This document shows positions 33,850 through 45,440 of a DNA stretch of 64,000 bases, piece by piece (the first letter of the stretch is position 1; every line of letters begins with the position of its first letter). The position numbers were made by a program, and so were the translations under genes. Source of the stretch: Thysanoteuthis rhombus (lineage: Eukaryota > Mollusca > Cephalopoda > Oegopsida > Thysanoteuthidae); the NCBI GenBank assembly GCA_963457665.1, contig OY735213.1, forward strand, positions 58,009,245 to 58,073,244, read 5' to 3'. Under the pieces are notes generated by a model. That model was not told the DNA's origin. It ran no database searches and was given only the letters and a program-made list of their open reading frames with translations.

Positions 33850-34365
33850 CTACAAAGCTTCAAAGCTTTAAACAGTAATCATTAAAAACTTGTACTTAGA
33901 ATTTTTTTGAGTCAATTCAGTCACTTATTTCCTGATATCTGTCAATTCAATTTATATCATTTTCTCCAGTATTTTTTTTCCTATTCCATTTATACTTTCT
34001 TATCATGGTACAATGTATATATTGTCTCTTGTTGGGATCATCAGTTGTTTACCATTTAACCGTTTCAGGGATTTTATATTCATATCTTGTATACATGTAT
34101 AAAACGATTTTATGAATTTTATGAAATGAGTTATCATTTTTTCAACGGTTCATTCAAGATTGTACATTCTGTTTCACTTACAAAAGATTTTCAAATGAAC
34201 CATTTTCCCAAGTTAAGTAGAATGTACCATCTGTAATGAACCATCAAAAAAACCTTTACCCATTCATAACTGCTCTACTGATGACATTGAGCACTTTTTT
34301 GAACTAAGATCTACTCAATACATTTACACATGCTTTTATCATTGTTCACACATACACATACACAC
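33846..34365. other. Unassigned spacer
   Basis: AT-rich. Short CACA run at about 34355-34373 leads into the next TA array. Confidence 0.4.
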
Positions 34366-34373
34366 ACACACAC

Positions 34374-35505
<1,132 letters not shown>

Positions 35506-35507
35506 AT

Positions 35508-36215
35508 CAGTCTATTAGAAATTGTCAACCAAAACTGTCACCTAAACCATCAAAAAGGGTATCTTTCAGTTTTCAAATTGGTTTGGCTGGCTATGTATGT
35601 ATGTATCTATGTATGTATTTATCATACATAAAAGCCACACTAATGAAGCTAGAAGGCTGAAAATTTGAAATTTGAACATTTACTCTTTATCATATCTTGA
35701 AAAAACACTTTTATTTTTATTTTCAACCCCCCAAATACCCTTTTGAAGGGGGTTCAGTTTGCAATGTAAGTCTTTACTAAATTGATCCCTTAAATTGCAT
35801 CCTCCTGTTCTTTTGAAATTAAGACTTTATGGTGATCATCATCAACCTTTTATCATCCATCACTGGACATAGACCTTCCCAAGGATTCGCCAGACCTCTC
35901 TATCATGGGTGTCACGGAGAAAATACTTTCTGAACTTGTCTAGTTTGTCTCACCATCTTATATTATGCAAGCCTCTTTTTTGCATTTGAGCTCTGGAGAT
36001 CCATGTTATGAATCGGGATGTCCAGTGTTTGTCTGCTATTCCCTGCAGCATGACCAGCCCATTGCCATTTCACTGCCCAACAAAAGGTAAGGGATCTAAA
36101 TAATCCATTGATCACCCCCATTCCAATTTTTCTAATTGATAATCCTTGACAAAGCATGCTGTCAAAAGATGTTGGTTGCATGACAGTTTCTATTGAGTGA
36201 CAAACCAGACCTGCA
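35508..36215 (+). repeat. Family A repeat split by an RTE fragment
   Basis: The left part has 'tctattagaaattgtcaacc', 'tatgtatgtatctatgtatg', 'ctaatgaagctagaaggct' and 'ccttttgaagggggttcag', to 'actttatggtgat' at 35838. The right part resumes 'cactgcccaacaaaaggtaa' at 36071 and ends 'gacaaaccagacctgc' near 36210. The split is at the same family A motif (GTGAT|CACTG) as the copy at 26.4 kb. Confidence 0.85.
35837..36071 (-). mobile_element. RTE 3' fragment inside family A, same junctions as at 26.4 kb
   Basis: Minus-strand RTE 3' end. ATCATCATC tail on the left, then 'actggacatagaccttccca' and 'cttgtctagtttgtctcacc', ending 'agcccattgccattt' on the right. That right end is the same consensus position at which the minus-strand part of the 26.4-kb copy ends. 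No inverted segment and no clear target duplication are present. Confidence 0.8.
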
Positions 36216-36364
36216 GCTATGTTTATAAATCAATCAATCCTTCCACAATTTTGTAAATCATTCTGTTCTAGTTTACCTATGCCTTCGAAAAATGGCCGCC
36301 GAGTTTAGATGCTCTCACAATTATATTGTTCTTGAAAAATATGAAAAACATTAGGTTGCTCTGC

Positions 36365-36990
36365 ACTTTAATCACTGCTATCCATGACAGATTGGTTTAA
36401 ATACTGTTGCCCAGTTTAGGTCATCAATCCCTGCTATCCACAGCACACCGCCTTAAACACTGTTGGAGATGGGGTTGTTATTCACATGTTCTAACATTTA
36501 TATCTTTACATACATATTTGGGCTTTACTTAGCCCTAACTAGAACTTGAAGTTTTGTACACATACTCCTCTTGATGAATATCACCCTCCAAAACAAATTT
36601 TCGAGTGGAGGGGTTCAATTCACAATGTGTGTTTATGTTAAATTGGTCCTTTAGTTTGTGTCTAGCAGTGTTTGCACTTGTTTTTTGAAAATTTAAACAT
36701 TTTAAGTGATCACAGCCCAACAAAAGGTGATAGAAGAAACTCGTTGATCACCTCCAACACAGAATGCTGCCTAAAGGTATTAGTTACGGGGCAGTTTCTA
36801 TCGAGTAACTAACCAGGTCTGCTTTTTTCTAAATTTCATGAATTTATGGTTCAAATCATACTGATAGTCACTCAAGGTCACTTAATTCTATCACCACCAC
36901 TGTGAAATTTAAGAGATCAAAAGAAGCATACATGAATGGTGTTGATTCATGATTTCCCTTGAAATGCTAATATTGTTTATGTTCAACCAG
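36365..36990 (+). repeat. Family A2 composite with family C tail
   Basis: The A2 start occurs twice in succession (36370 'aatcactgctatccatgaca' and 36428 'tccctgctatccacagcaca'). It is followed by 'tcacatgttctaacatttat', the family A middle and right parts ('aacacagaatgctgcctaaa', 'gtaactaaccaggtctgc' at about 36805-36822), then family C ('atttatggttcaaatcata', 'catgatttcccttgaaatgc'). Confidence 0.75.
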
Positions 36991-37144
36991 AATGAACCCA
37001 AATTTTCCACACATTTGTAAAAAAAATTGCCAAAAGTAAGGGAGACTTCTTATATTTAGCATTTTATAGTTATCTCCTTTGACAAATGTTACAAACAAAA
37101 ACAATACACATGTACTTGGTGTGAGAGTAGATAATTTGAGATTT

Positions 37145-37580
37145 TAGTCTTTAAAAACCATTGATCAAAACTGTCCAAATAGGTTTCTCCAGTTTTCTAG
37201 TCAGTCTGGCTGACTAGCTATGTATGTAGGTACCATGTGTACCAAAGGAGTTAGAGACCTGATAATTCAAACATTTACTCCTTCTTACATCTAAGGAAAA
37301 CTGTATTTTTAGTTTTTCAAAATTCTCCTCGAAAATAGGTTTTTAGTGAAGGTGGGGTCAATTTACAATGTAAAATCCAGTTAGATTGGTCACTTGTTTG
37401 TGTCTGCTTGTTTTTTGAAAATTCCAACGTTTTAGTGATCCAACAAAAGGCAAGAGAGAATTAGATTATTCATTGATCACCCATCATTACAATTTTTTGA
37501 TTGATCATTCCCAACACGGCAGGCTGTCAAGAGATATTGATCATGTGATGGTTTCTATTGAGTGACTGAACAGATCTTTT
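37145..37580 (+). repeat. Family A repeat, full length
   Basis: 'aaaaaccattgatcaaaact' at the left end, 'ctggctgactagctatgtat', 'accaaaggagttagagacct', 'ggtggggtcaatttacaatg', 'acggcaggctgtcaagagat' and 'gagtgactgaacagatct' at the right end. About 435 bases. Confidence 0.8.
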
Positions 37581-37944
37581 TGCTATTTTAAACATGCTCC
37601 AGCTAATTCATTCCTCAGTCTTTTTTAGTTGTATATTGTATCCTCTCATTGGAATTTAATTACTACTTTCTCTCTTCTTCTTCTTTTTTGTCTCCTCATC
37701 TATAACTTACTAGTCCAGCAGACTCCTGGGGATTGGTGTTGGTGTCATATTAGTAGTATCAACAAAAGAATGAGACAAAATACAACTCTGGAATCTTCTT
37801 GACGCCTGTTTTTGAAAGCTGAATTCCAAGTGCCATAAGTTGATGACCTTTAAATGGCAATGCATTCTCTCCAGACTGTCTCTAAGCCCTGGTTACCATA
37901 TAGTGTCAGGATCTACCCTTGGTTTTTTAATGCATTTTTTTTTT

Positions 37945-38690
37945 TTAATAAACTCATTGGAAATAGGCCTTCCCCAAGATTCATCAGACCTCTCTATCAT
38001 GAATGTTGCAGAGCCAGTACTTTCTGAACTTGTCGAGTTTGTCGAGCTATTTTATCTTTTGCCGGCCACAGTTTCACATTTGATTTCTTAGATTAACGTT
38101 GTGAGTTGTGGTGTCCAGCAGTCATTTACTATTTTTGCAACATAACCAGCCCATTTCCATTTGAGTTTTCTGATTGGTTCTATGATATCTCTGACTACTG
38201 TTTGCCCTCTAACAATCTTTGCTGTCTTGTGATCTCTCTATGTGACGTTGGGCAGGATTCTGTCCTGCGTATGTTAAATGGTTCTCAGTTTGAGGATCGA
38301 TCAACATGTTTGTTGTGCATAATATTTGTTTTGCTGAAGTTAGGTTCCAAATTTCAGCTCCATAGGTGACTATCAGAGGATGCATTGGTTGTTGACCCTC
38401 CTTTTTAGGACTAATTTTTTTGTTCTTGGAGGTTGAGTTTGCTCTATCAATCCTTTGTCTGATCTCTTCTTCTTCTGAGAATTTCATGGAGATTCATTGT
38501 CTTTGGTGAATGTTCTTTCTCCAGCTTAACGTTTTTGAATTCAATTGTTATGTCTTTGTCCTCAAAATGTTTGTTGTATATGACATTTGTTTTACTGAAG
38601 TTCTTGTGAGGATCTACTTTCCTGCTTCTTTCATTCAGTTTGTCATGCATCATTTTGAGATTGTTTAGGTGCTTAGCAAAAACAACAATT
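37945..38690 (-). pseudogene. RTE retrotransposon fragment (ORF2 C-terminal third)
   Basis: On the minus strand from 38690 it reads 'KLNERSRKVDPHKNFSKTNV', 'IYNKHFEDKDITIEFKNVKL' and 'NLHEILRRRRDQ', then in another frame 'EEEIRQRIDRANSTSKNKKI' and 'IVTYGAEIWNLTSAK'. Decayed 'DHKTAKIVRGQTVVRDIIEP' and 'HYSSSP...' sequence runs to the 3' end at 37945. It is the longest RTE C-terminal piece in the window. A T-run stands where the GAT tail would be. Confidence 0.8.
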
Positions 38691-38814
38691 TTAATGACTT
38701 TCTATTGCTGTTCCATGTTTGTTGTTTTGGCCATAATCCAAAAGGGCACTGTACTTGATTTTCTTTCTGCATATGTTCTGCTATACCTGATTTGGACGTA
38801 TTGTAGCAGAGATA

Positions 38815-39102
38815 TAGCACTTTGCAAAAGTATTCCTCCCCACCAACTTACTATACCATCCAAATTAGTGAAGTGCAATTTTAAAAAAAAACTTATTTAG
38901 AAATTTTTTATAATTTTTTCAAAACAAGATGAAAAACTGAAAAGTGATGTGTATGTGTATATTCAACTCCTTTGTTGTGAAGCCCCTAAATAAGGTCTCA
39001 TTACCTTGAGCAGCCACATAATTAGTCAAATAAAATCAACCTGGGAGCAGTTGAAATGTCACATGATCTATCACATGATCTCAGGATGTACATATATATA
39101 TA

Positions 39103-39176
<74 letters not shown>

Positions 39177-40081
39177 CTGAAAGGCCCCAGAGTTTACAAA
39201 CACCACTGAGCAACGAACACCACAAAGCAAGCTGTACCATGCTAACAAAGGAGCTCTCCAAACAGGTCAAGAACAGATCAAGGATAAACTTATGGAGAAG
39301 CATAAATCAGGGTTAGGTAACCAAATTTATCCCAATCTTTGATCATCCTGCAAAGCACCATTAAATCCATTATCATAAAATGGAGAGAATATGGCACATC
39401 AACAAACCAGTCAAGAGAATGTGACTCACTAAAACTCATGGATCAAGTGAGGAGAGAATTAATTTGAGAGGCAGCAAAAAGACCAAAGATAAACCTGAAA
39501 GAGCTGGGAAGTTCTACATCTGAAATTATTGTATTTGTCCATAAGACCACTTCCAGCGACATACTCTACAGAACTGGGCTTTATGGAAAAGTGACCAGAA
39601 GAATGCCATTGCTTGAAGACAAAAATATAAAAACATTTCGGAGTTCACCAAAAGGGCAAACATTCAAATGTCTTGGAATGGCCGAGTCAGAACCCATCTA
39701 AATCCAATCGGTGATCTGTGGTACAACTTGAAGGTCACAAGCGGAGCCAATTCAACTTGAAGAAGTTTGAGCAGATTTTTCTCAGAAAATGAACAAGAAA
39801 ACCCAGTGGCTACATGTGCAAAACTTAGAGAGACATCTGTAAGAGACTGGTTGCAGCATTTACTGCAAAAAGTGGGTCTATGCAGTATTGACTTTGGTTA
39901 AGGTTTATGGTTATGCATACTTTTTATTCATTTCACAAAAAAAGATATTTTGCATTTCGTAGAGTAAGGCATGTTTAATAAATCAAACAATATCCCTCAA
40001 AAAGTTCATTTCAATTCCAGGTTGTAGGGCAACAAAATAGGAACAATACCAAGGAGGGATAAATACTTTTGCAAGGCACTG
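38815..40081 (+). mobile_element. Tc1-like transposon of a teleost-type family, internally deleted
   Basis: Terminal inverted repeats: left from 38815 TAGCACTTTGCAAAAGTATT, and reverse complement of right end CAGTGCCTTGCAAAAGTATT. TA target duplications lie at 38813-38814 and 40082-40083. The 5' part ('aagcccctaaataaggtctc', 'gtcacatgatctatcacatg', 'ttctgaaaggccccagagtt') and the transposase N-terminus ('MLTKELSKQVKNRSRINLWR', helix-turn-helix, from about 39240; 'IVFVHKTTSSDILYRTGLYG' near 39530) match at nucleotide level the Tc1 family I know from salmonids and other teleosts. The frame has stops. Between 'RSSPKGQ' (39650) and 'CLGMAESEP' (39672) roughly 0.5 kb carrying the first two catalytic aspartates is missing. 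The end has 'GDLWYNLKVTSGANST'. A 70-bp (TA)n array lies near 39107-39172. Confidence 0.9.
39107..39172. repeat. (TA)n array within the Tc1 element
   Basis: TA run expanded from a short TATATA segment normally found just upstream of the transposase start in this Tc1 family. Confidence 0.95.
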
Positions 40082-40089
40082 TAATAACT

Positions 40090-40440
40090 TTCTGACACTC
40101 TGCAAATCTGATTAGTTAAAAGCACCTATTTTTCTTCTAAATTCTCTTTCACAACTGCATGGCATGTTATATACATAGCTTTTTGCCATATTTTTCATCT
40201 TTGAAGAACTGACATTTGTGAAAAGGTTGCATAATGTAGTTTTGACATGAAGGCCAACCTTGATATGTTATCAACTGCAAATCCTTTGGATTTTTTGGCT
40301 ATCTTTCTTTCATAGGATTGGGACATTGTCTCTTCATGGTTGGTTTCCCTAGGGTTTTCAATCATTTGATTGATCAGATATTTCTGTGTGTTGTTGGGTA
40401 ATTATTTCCTGTAGTATTTTGTATAAATGAGCTTATTCAT
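40090..40440. other. Unassigned spacer
   Basis: Nothing recognised. Confidence 0.4.
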
Positions 40441-40449
40441 GGTGTGAGG

Positions 40450-40875
40450 TGTTAGGGTCACTGCTTACAAGATTAGTTTGAACCCCCCTCGAAATTCTTT
40501 TTTTGGGGGGAAAATAAAAAAAGGTTTATTCAAAGATACTGGCTGGCTATGTATGTATGTATCATATGTACAAACTCTGGCAATATAGATTTAAAGTTGA
40601 AAATTTAAATATTTATTCCATATTATGGCTGCAAAAAACATTGTCTTTTTTTTCAGATCACCCCCTTTGGTTTTCAGTCGGAGATTTAATTTGTAATCAA
40701 GGTTTATGCTAAATCTATTCCATGGTTTAAGTTTACTTTTTTTTTTGAATTGAGACAGCGATCACTGCCCCAAAAAGATGAGAGAAGTAACTTATTCAAT
40801 GATCACTGCTTTTTCTAATTGATCACCCCCAACATAGCATGCTACCATTTTTAGTGAGTGACTAACCAGTTTGAA
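40450..40875 (+). repeat. Family A2/A repeat
   Basis: 'gggtcactgcttacaagatt' (A2-like start), then 'ggctggctatgtatgtatgt', 'gttgaaaatttaaatattta', 'tcactgccccaaaaagatga', 'ccaacatagcatgctaccat' and the right end 'gtgactaaccag'. Part of the right half is deleted. Confidence 0.7.
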
Positions 40876-41019
40876 TGGAGCTCTTGTTTCCGATGTCAGT
40901 GCATTTTGCAATTCTTGTTTGGGATTTTGAGAAATGTGTTTATATCTCTATATATATAAGTTATATCTTAACTACTATAGTTTGCCAAATTCTTAGTCTT
41001 TTTTTGGTGGGTCACTGGG

Positions 41020-41022
<3 letters not shown>

Positions 41023-41054
<32 letters not shown>

Positions 41055-41070
41055 ACATATACATATATAT
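41023..41070. repeat. (TA)n microsatellite
   Basis: TA run followed by TATG/TACA variants. Confidence 0.95.
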
Positions 41071-41149
41071 GTACATAAGGTAAGAGATATATTGTGAATA
41101 AACATTACCTGCACATATTTATGCTTAAATCTTGCTTTCTGTTAGAGAC

Positions 41150-43030
41150 TTTTATTATTTGTCTTTGTCAGCAGCTTTTCTTTTTTTGTTGTTGTTGTGT
41201 AATAATTGTATTCATTTTTAAAACTGTTTGCTGTTTTAGCTTCTATTATTCCCGAGTCTTCATCCAATAGTTTGTTCCAGTTATTGACAACTTTTTTGTT
41301 AGAAGAATCCCCTTCTTGAATTTTCTTCTGTCACATTCTTTATGTATACAATTTTGTTCTTTTAATCATTTTCGAGAATTTTTCCCCAAACATGTTGATG
41401 CTGTTTTTTTCATAAGTTTTTTCAATGCTATTACTATTAGTGAAATTTGTCGGTTGTTAAAATCTAATTCTCTGTCTCATTTTTTGTGTATTAGTGTGAC
41501 TATAGCTGAGATAATTTTCCCTCAGATGTAGATTCGTTGAACAATATTGTGATTGTTCATCTGCAGTATTTTAGGGTGCATGTTATCTGATCCCATTGCT
41601 TCGTATACGTTTATGTTTCTTAATTCTTTATATACTTCTTCTTTATTAATGTATACATTTGTTGATTTTTTGGTGTCATTGCTGGGTCAATCAAAATAAA
41701 TGGGTTCAAGGTCCTTCTTCACATAGTTGTAGTAGGGATTCATTTGATATAAAGAGATCTTCATCTTCTCTTTTAAATGGTGTAGTAAAATACTTATTTA
41801 TTTCATCTGCATATTCTTTATCTGTTTTGCATATCGATTCCTGTGAGCTTTATTTTCATTTTACTGATGGGTTTTCTGATTTTGTTCTTTTGATTTGAAT
41901 ATTTATAGAACACTTTTTTTCTTTAGCTTTCATTGTTTGTACAAGATCTTTTTCATAATTGCAACTGATTTTTCTGATTAGTTTGGTTGTTTTAACTCTT
42001 TCTATACAATATTGTATTTACGTCTGGTTTTGTTTTTCAAGTATGTTTTCCAAGCATATCTTTTAGCTTTGATGGCCTTTTTAGCTTCTCTGTTGAACCA
42101 AGATGGTTTGTTGCCTTTTTTGTTTGTATTGTCCTTCTTGAATAGTTCTTTGAACCTTCTCTAAATTTGATCTACTTGGTCATTTCTGAACAGCAGTACC
42201 ATTTCAATGTTGAATGTTGTCTTTATTATTTTCTTGATTGCATTTAAAGTAGTTATATATGTTTTATTAATTTTTGTTATTCATTTTTGTTTCTAGGTAT
42301 TTTCATGCCATTGTTACAAGGTGACTTTTTCCAATATTTTTGATTTGTTTGTTTTGTCATAGTTTTTTGTTAGAATTAAGTCTAGTGTGCAGGGTTCATT
42401 GTTACCTCTCATTCTTGCCGGTTCTTTGATGTACTACTTCAGGTAGTAATCTTTCATGTTATTAATGAATACTTTCGGTATTGAATTTTTGCTTTCAGGT
42501 CTTCAAACATCTTTTTCCAGTCTACTTTTGGGACATTAAAGTCCCCAATTATAATTATATTGTCTTTGTTATCATTAGAAGTGATTGTTATCAGTTCTAG
42601 TAATGAATTTTTGTATTCTATTTGCAATGTTTGCAAGACTCTTCTATAAATAAATCCAAGGAGCAGGTTACTTTTTTCTGTTTTTATTTTAATCAGATTT
42701 TCCACGGGTTTGATATCTAAGTTTTCCCTAATATAGATAAGTAGAACACGTCTTAAATACTTACTATCTTTTCTTATCATATTATATCAGTTTCTTTCTG
42801 AAGAGTTGTCGGATATTTTTACTGAACATCAAGTTTCATTGATTGCAATTATGTCAGGGTTTTCTATGTTTATTTTTATTCTGAACTCATTTAATTCATT
42901 TGCGAGACTTTCAGTGTCAGTGAACCAACATTTGATGTTGCATTCCTTTATTTGTACATTGTTCTCTTCTTTAATAAGGGTTGCTTGTTTATTTCTATTT
43001 TTGTTGTTGTAATTAGTTTTTCAGAATAAG
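41150..43030 (-). pseudogene. CR1/L2-like LINE, endonuclease domain with internally deleted RT
   Basis: Minus-strand ORF2. The start resembles 'VQIKECNIKCWFTDTESLAN' and 'NPDIIAINET' (42990-42820). The apurinic endonuclease domain follows at 42780-42454 ('NLLLGFIYRRV', 'NIIIIGDFNVPKVDW'). 'KPSWFNREAKKAIKAK' with 'YAWKTYLKN' lies near 42110-42030, and an RT entrance 'NYRQISL'-like stretch near 41450. The ORF2 C-terminal signature 'KKVVNNWNKLLDED' then follows directly (41315-41265), so most of the reverse transcriptase is missing. Stops and frameshifts throughout. Such C-termini and the GDFN-P endonuclease motif are known of CR1/L2/Jockey-type LINEs; the clade is inference. Confidence 0.85.
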
Positions 43031-43635
43031 AGCGTATTCCTTTTTTTCATTTTGATTTGCCCCTTTTTGTCTTGATTGGTTGTTATTTTTGTTGCTATCA
43101 AAATTTATTTTGTGTCCTGTCTTTATTATTTTGAAATTTTTCTATTCTGTTATCTTTTTTGTTATTTTCTTTTTCAGTTTTGTGCATACACTTTTTTGAA
43201 CAATTCTCTTTGTTACTTGGTCTTAATAGTTTTTTTTCCAGCCTTGTGGATTTTGGCTAATTTGTAGATGTTTCCAAGGCTTTCAGTAGGCTGTATTTTC
43301 TGCCTTTGCTCTTTGAATCTTATGCATAGAGGTCCAGGGTTTGTTTCAGTTGTCTTGCTATCAATGACAGACAAAGAGCATTTTTAAAATCTTTTAGTAA
43401 TCTTTTCTTGGTTTGGTACAAGTTTTTGATACAGTTTTATTTCAATCATTGAAACCTGCATATATTCACCTGTATCTATTTATATGTCTCTGTGAGCCAG
43501 AGTCCATATTTTTGTATCTATATATGTAAGCTTGAATGCATATGTGTATATGATTTACACAGACATTCATGTTTCAATGTATTAACTGTATAGATATAGG
43601 AAATATATATCTACTTTTAAAATTTTTTTTAATAT
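43031..43635. other. Unassigned, T-rich
   Basis: May include the 5' region of the adjoining LINE; only T-rich sequence is evident. Confidence 0.35.
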
Positions 43636-43639
43636 TTAC

Positions 43640-44025
43640 AGTTAGAAACCAGCAAACAAAATAAGTTTCTTCACTTTTCATATTGATCTGGCTGGTTATG
43701 TATGCACAGGCCGCACCATAGGAGTTTGAGGGTGAAAATTTCAACATTCATTCCATTTTATCTCAAGTAAAAATGTTTTGTTTTGATTTTTAAATCTGTC
43801 CCAAAAAGTCTTTTAATGAAGGGTTCAATTTGCTAAGAAAATTTTTGTTAAATTGGTCCCTAGTTGGTACCCACTTGTTTTTTGAAGAATTTAGACTTTC
43901 TAGTGATCTATCAAAAAGTAAGAGAAGTAACTTATTCATTGATCACCCCTCTTTTTTTACAATCTTTGATTTATCATCAACAACATGATGGTTTCTACTG
44001 GGTGACTAACCAGACCTGTTTTTTT
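43640..44025 (+). repeat. Family A repeat, full length
   Basis: 'gttagaaaccagcaaacaaa', 'tctggctggttatgtatgca', 'ggccgcaccataggagtttg', 'tgttaaattggtccctagtt' and 'gggtgactaaccagacctgt'. Confidence 0.8.
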
Positions 44026-44845
44026 AAATACATTTTTCTAGTTCAGGTTTGTCCTTTTCATATCTACTCATATTTCCAAAACTGCCTTTACCATGCATCA
44101 ACTCCTGGATTGTGCATTTGTTTCCCCTACTGAAAAAAGGTCAGGGGTCATGCAGATTAGGGTTTTTACATAGCTTCCACAAAGACATTTAAAAGATATA
44201 AGATGACATCGTTTGATCGAGCACGTGTCGGTGGCACTGAACCTCTACATAAATCATGAGCTGAAGAGGAATTTCTGTCTGAGTAGTTCAGGGAATTTGC
44301 ATATGCAGTGGTTATGGAGAGCATTGGTGGCAGCAGATATGGATTGGATGTGCAGAGAGTATCTCCTGCTCGGGCAGAGGGTTGATAGATGTAATAGCAG
44401 ATGATTAAGGGCCAGGAAAATCAGGGCTAGTAAAGAAGGATGGTTTTCATCTCTCAAAGGTCCTCTGGTCTTGTAAGGGGAGATGACTGATGGGATTTTT
44501 TTCTTCCCTTAATCTAAAGCTGAGCAGGGTACAAAACCCCAGAAGAATTACACCTTCCAATAAGCGGAAATCGATTAGTCTGAGACCGAAACGATATTAG
44601 CGACCCAGGTTTCGCTGAGGTTTTGGTAACATGTCCTTTTTTTCCTCCCCTGTGACAATTCTAAAAGGGTTATCTTTTGCTTTTTTCCATCCTCAAAATG
44701 GACAACTAAATACACAGGTCATTTGGTCGCTTAGCGCACGTAAATTAGTCTTTTGGAATAATGACCCTTTCTGCCGCTTTATTTCTTGTTCAGCTTTTCT
44801 TTCTTTGTCTCCCCCATTGTTGATGGTGTCATTATTCCATAATGT
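44026..44845. other. Repeat-free stretch with octamer and E-box motifs
   Basis: 44200-44640 shares nothing with the repeat families and is less AT-rich. It contains a CACGTG E-box (near 44223) and the octamer ATTTGCAT (near 44295) followed by ATGCAG. Frames are short. It may be single-copy regulatory DNA, but that is inference from the motifs only. Confidence 0.3.
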
Positions 44846-44849
44846 TCTA

Positions 44850-45010
44850 CATTTTTGGAAACCGTCAACCAAAACTGTTTCAAAACTAACATAAGTTTCT
44901 CTCAGTTTTTAAGCTGGTCTGGCTGGTTATGCATGTATCACGTGTACAGGCTGCACCAATGTGGCTAGAGGGCTGAAAATTCAAATATTCACTCCTTATT
45001 ATGTCTATGA
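44850..45010 (+). repeat. Family A repeat, left part
   Basis: 'ggaaaccgtcaaccaaaact', 'ggtctggctggttatgcatg' and 'ccaatgtggctagagggct', up to 'ctccttattatgtct'. Right half absent. Confidence 0.8.
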
Positions 45011-45312
45011 AAAGGTTAACTATGTATAAATCCAAATTACATCCATGGGCACTGATGAAAACTCAACGATGCACAACATATTTCTTTCTGTTCATTCTGA
45101 CACCCAAACGTGTAAACAGTTACACATTTTTGCTGCAGTTTCCAACGTCACTGAGAGCTTTTGGGAATGCATATGAAACTTCACCAATTCCATCAAGCCT
45201 ATTTTCATGATGATAGATTTTCAGATATGCAACACACTTCTTTCTCAAATTTTTCACTTCCACATTGTCAAACTACCACCACCATTTAATCAGATTACCT
45301 CACACATGACAA

Positions 45313-45440
<128 letters not shown>

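Noticed and set aside
33585..33885. Frames of 87-92 codons reading YIYIYI on both strands (also at 39.0-39.3 and 45.2-45.5 kb)
   Set aside because: Direct translation of (TA)n arrays. Equal openness on both strands shows they are artefacts.
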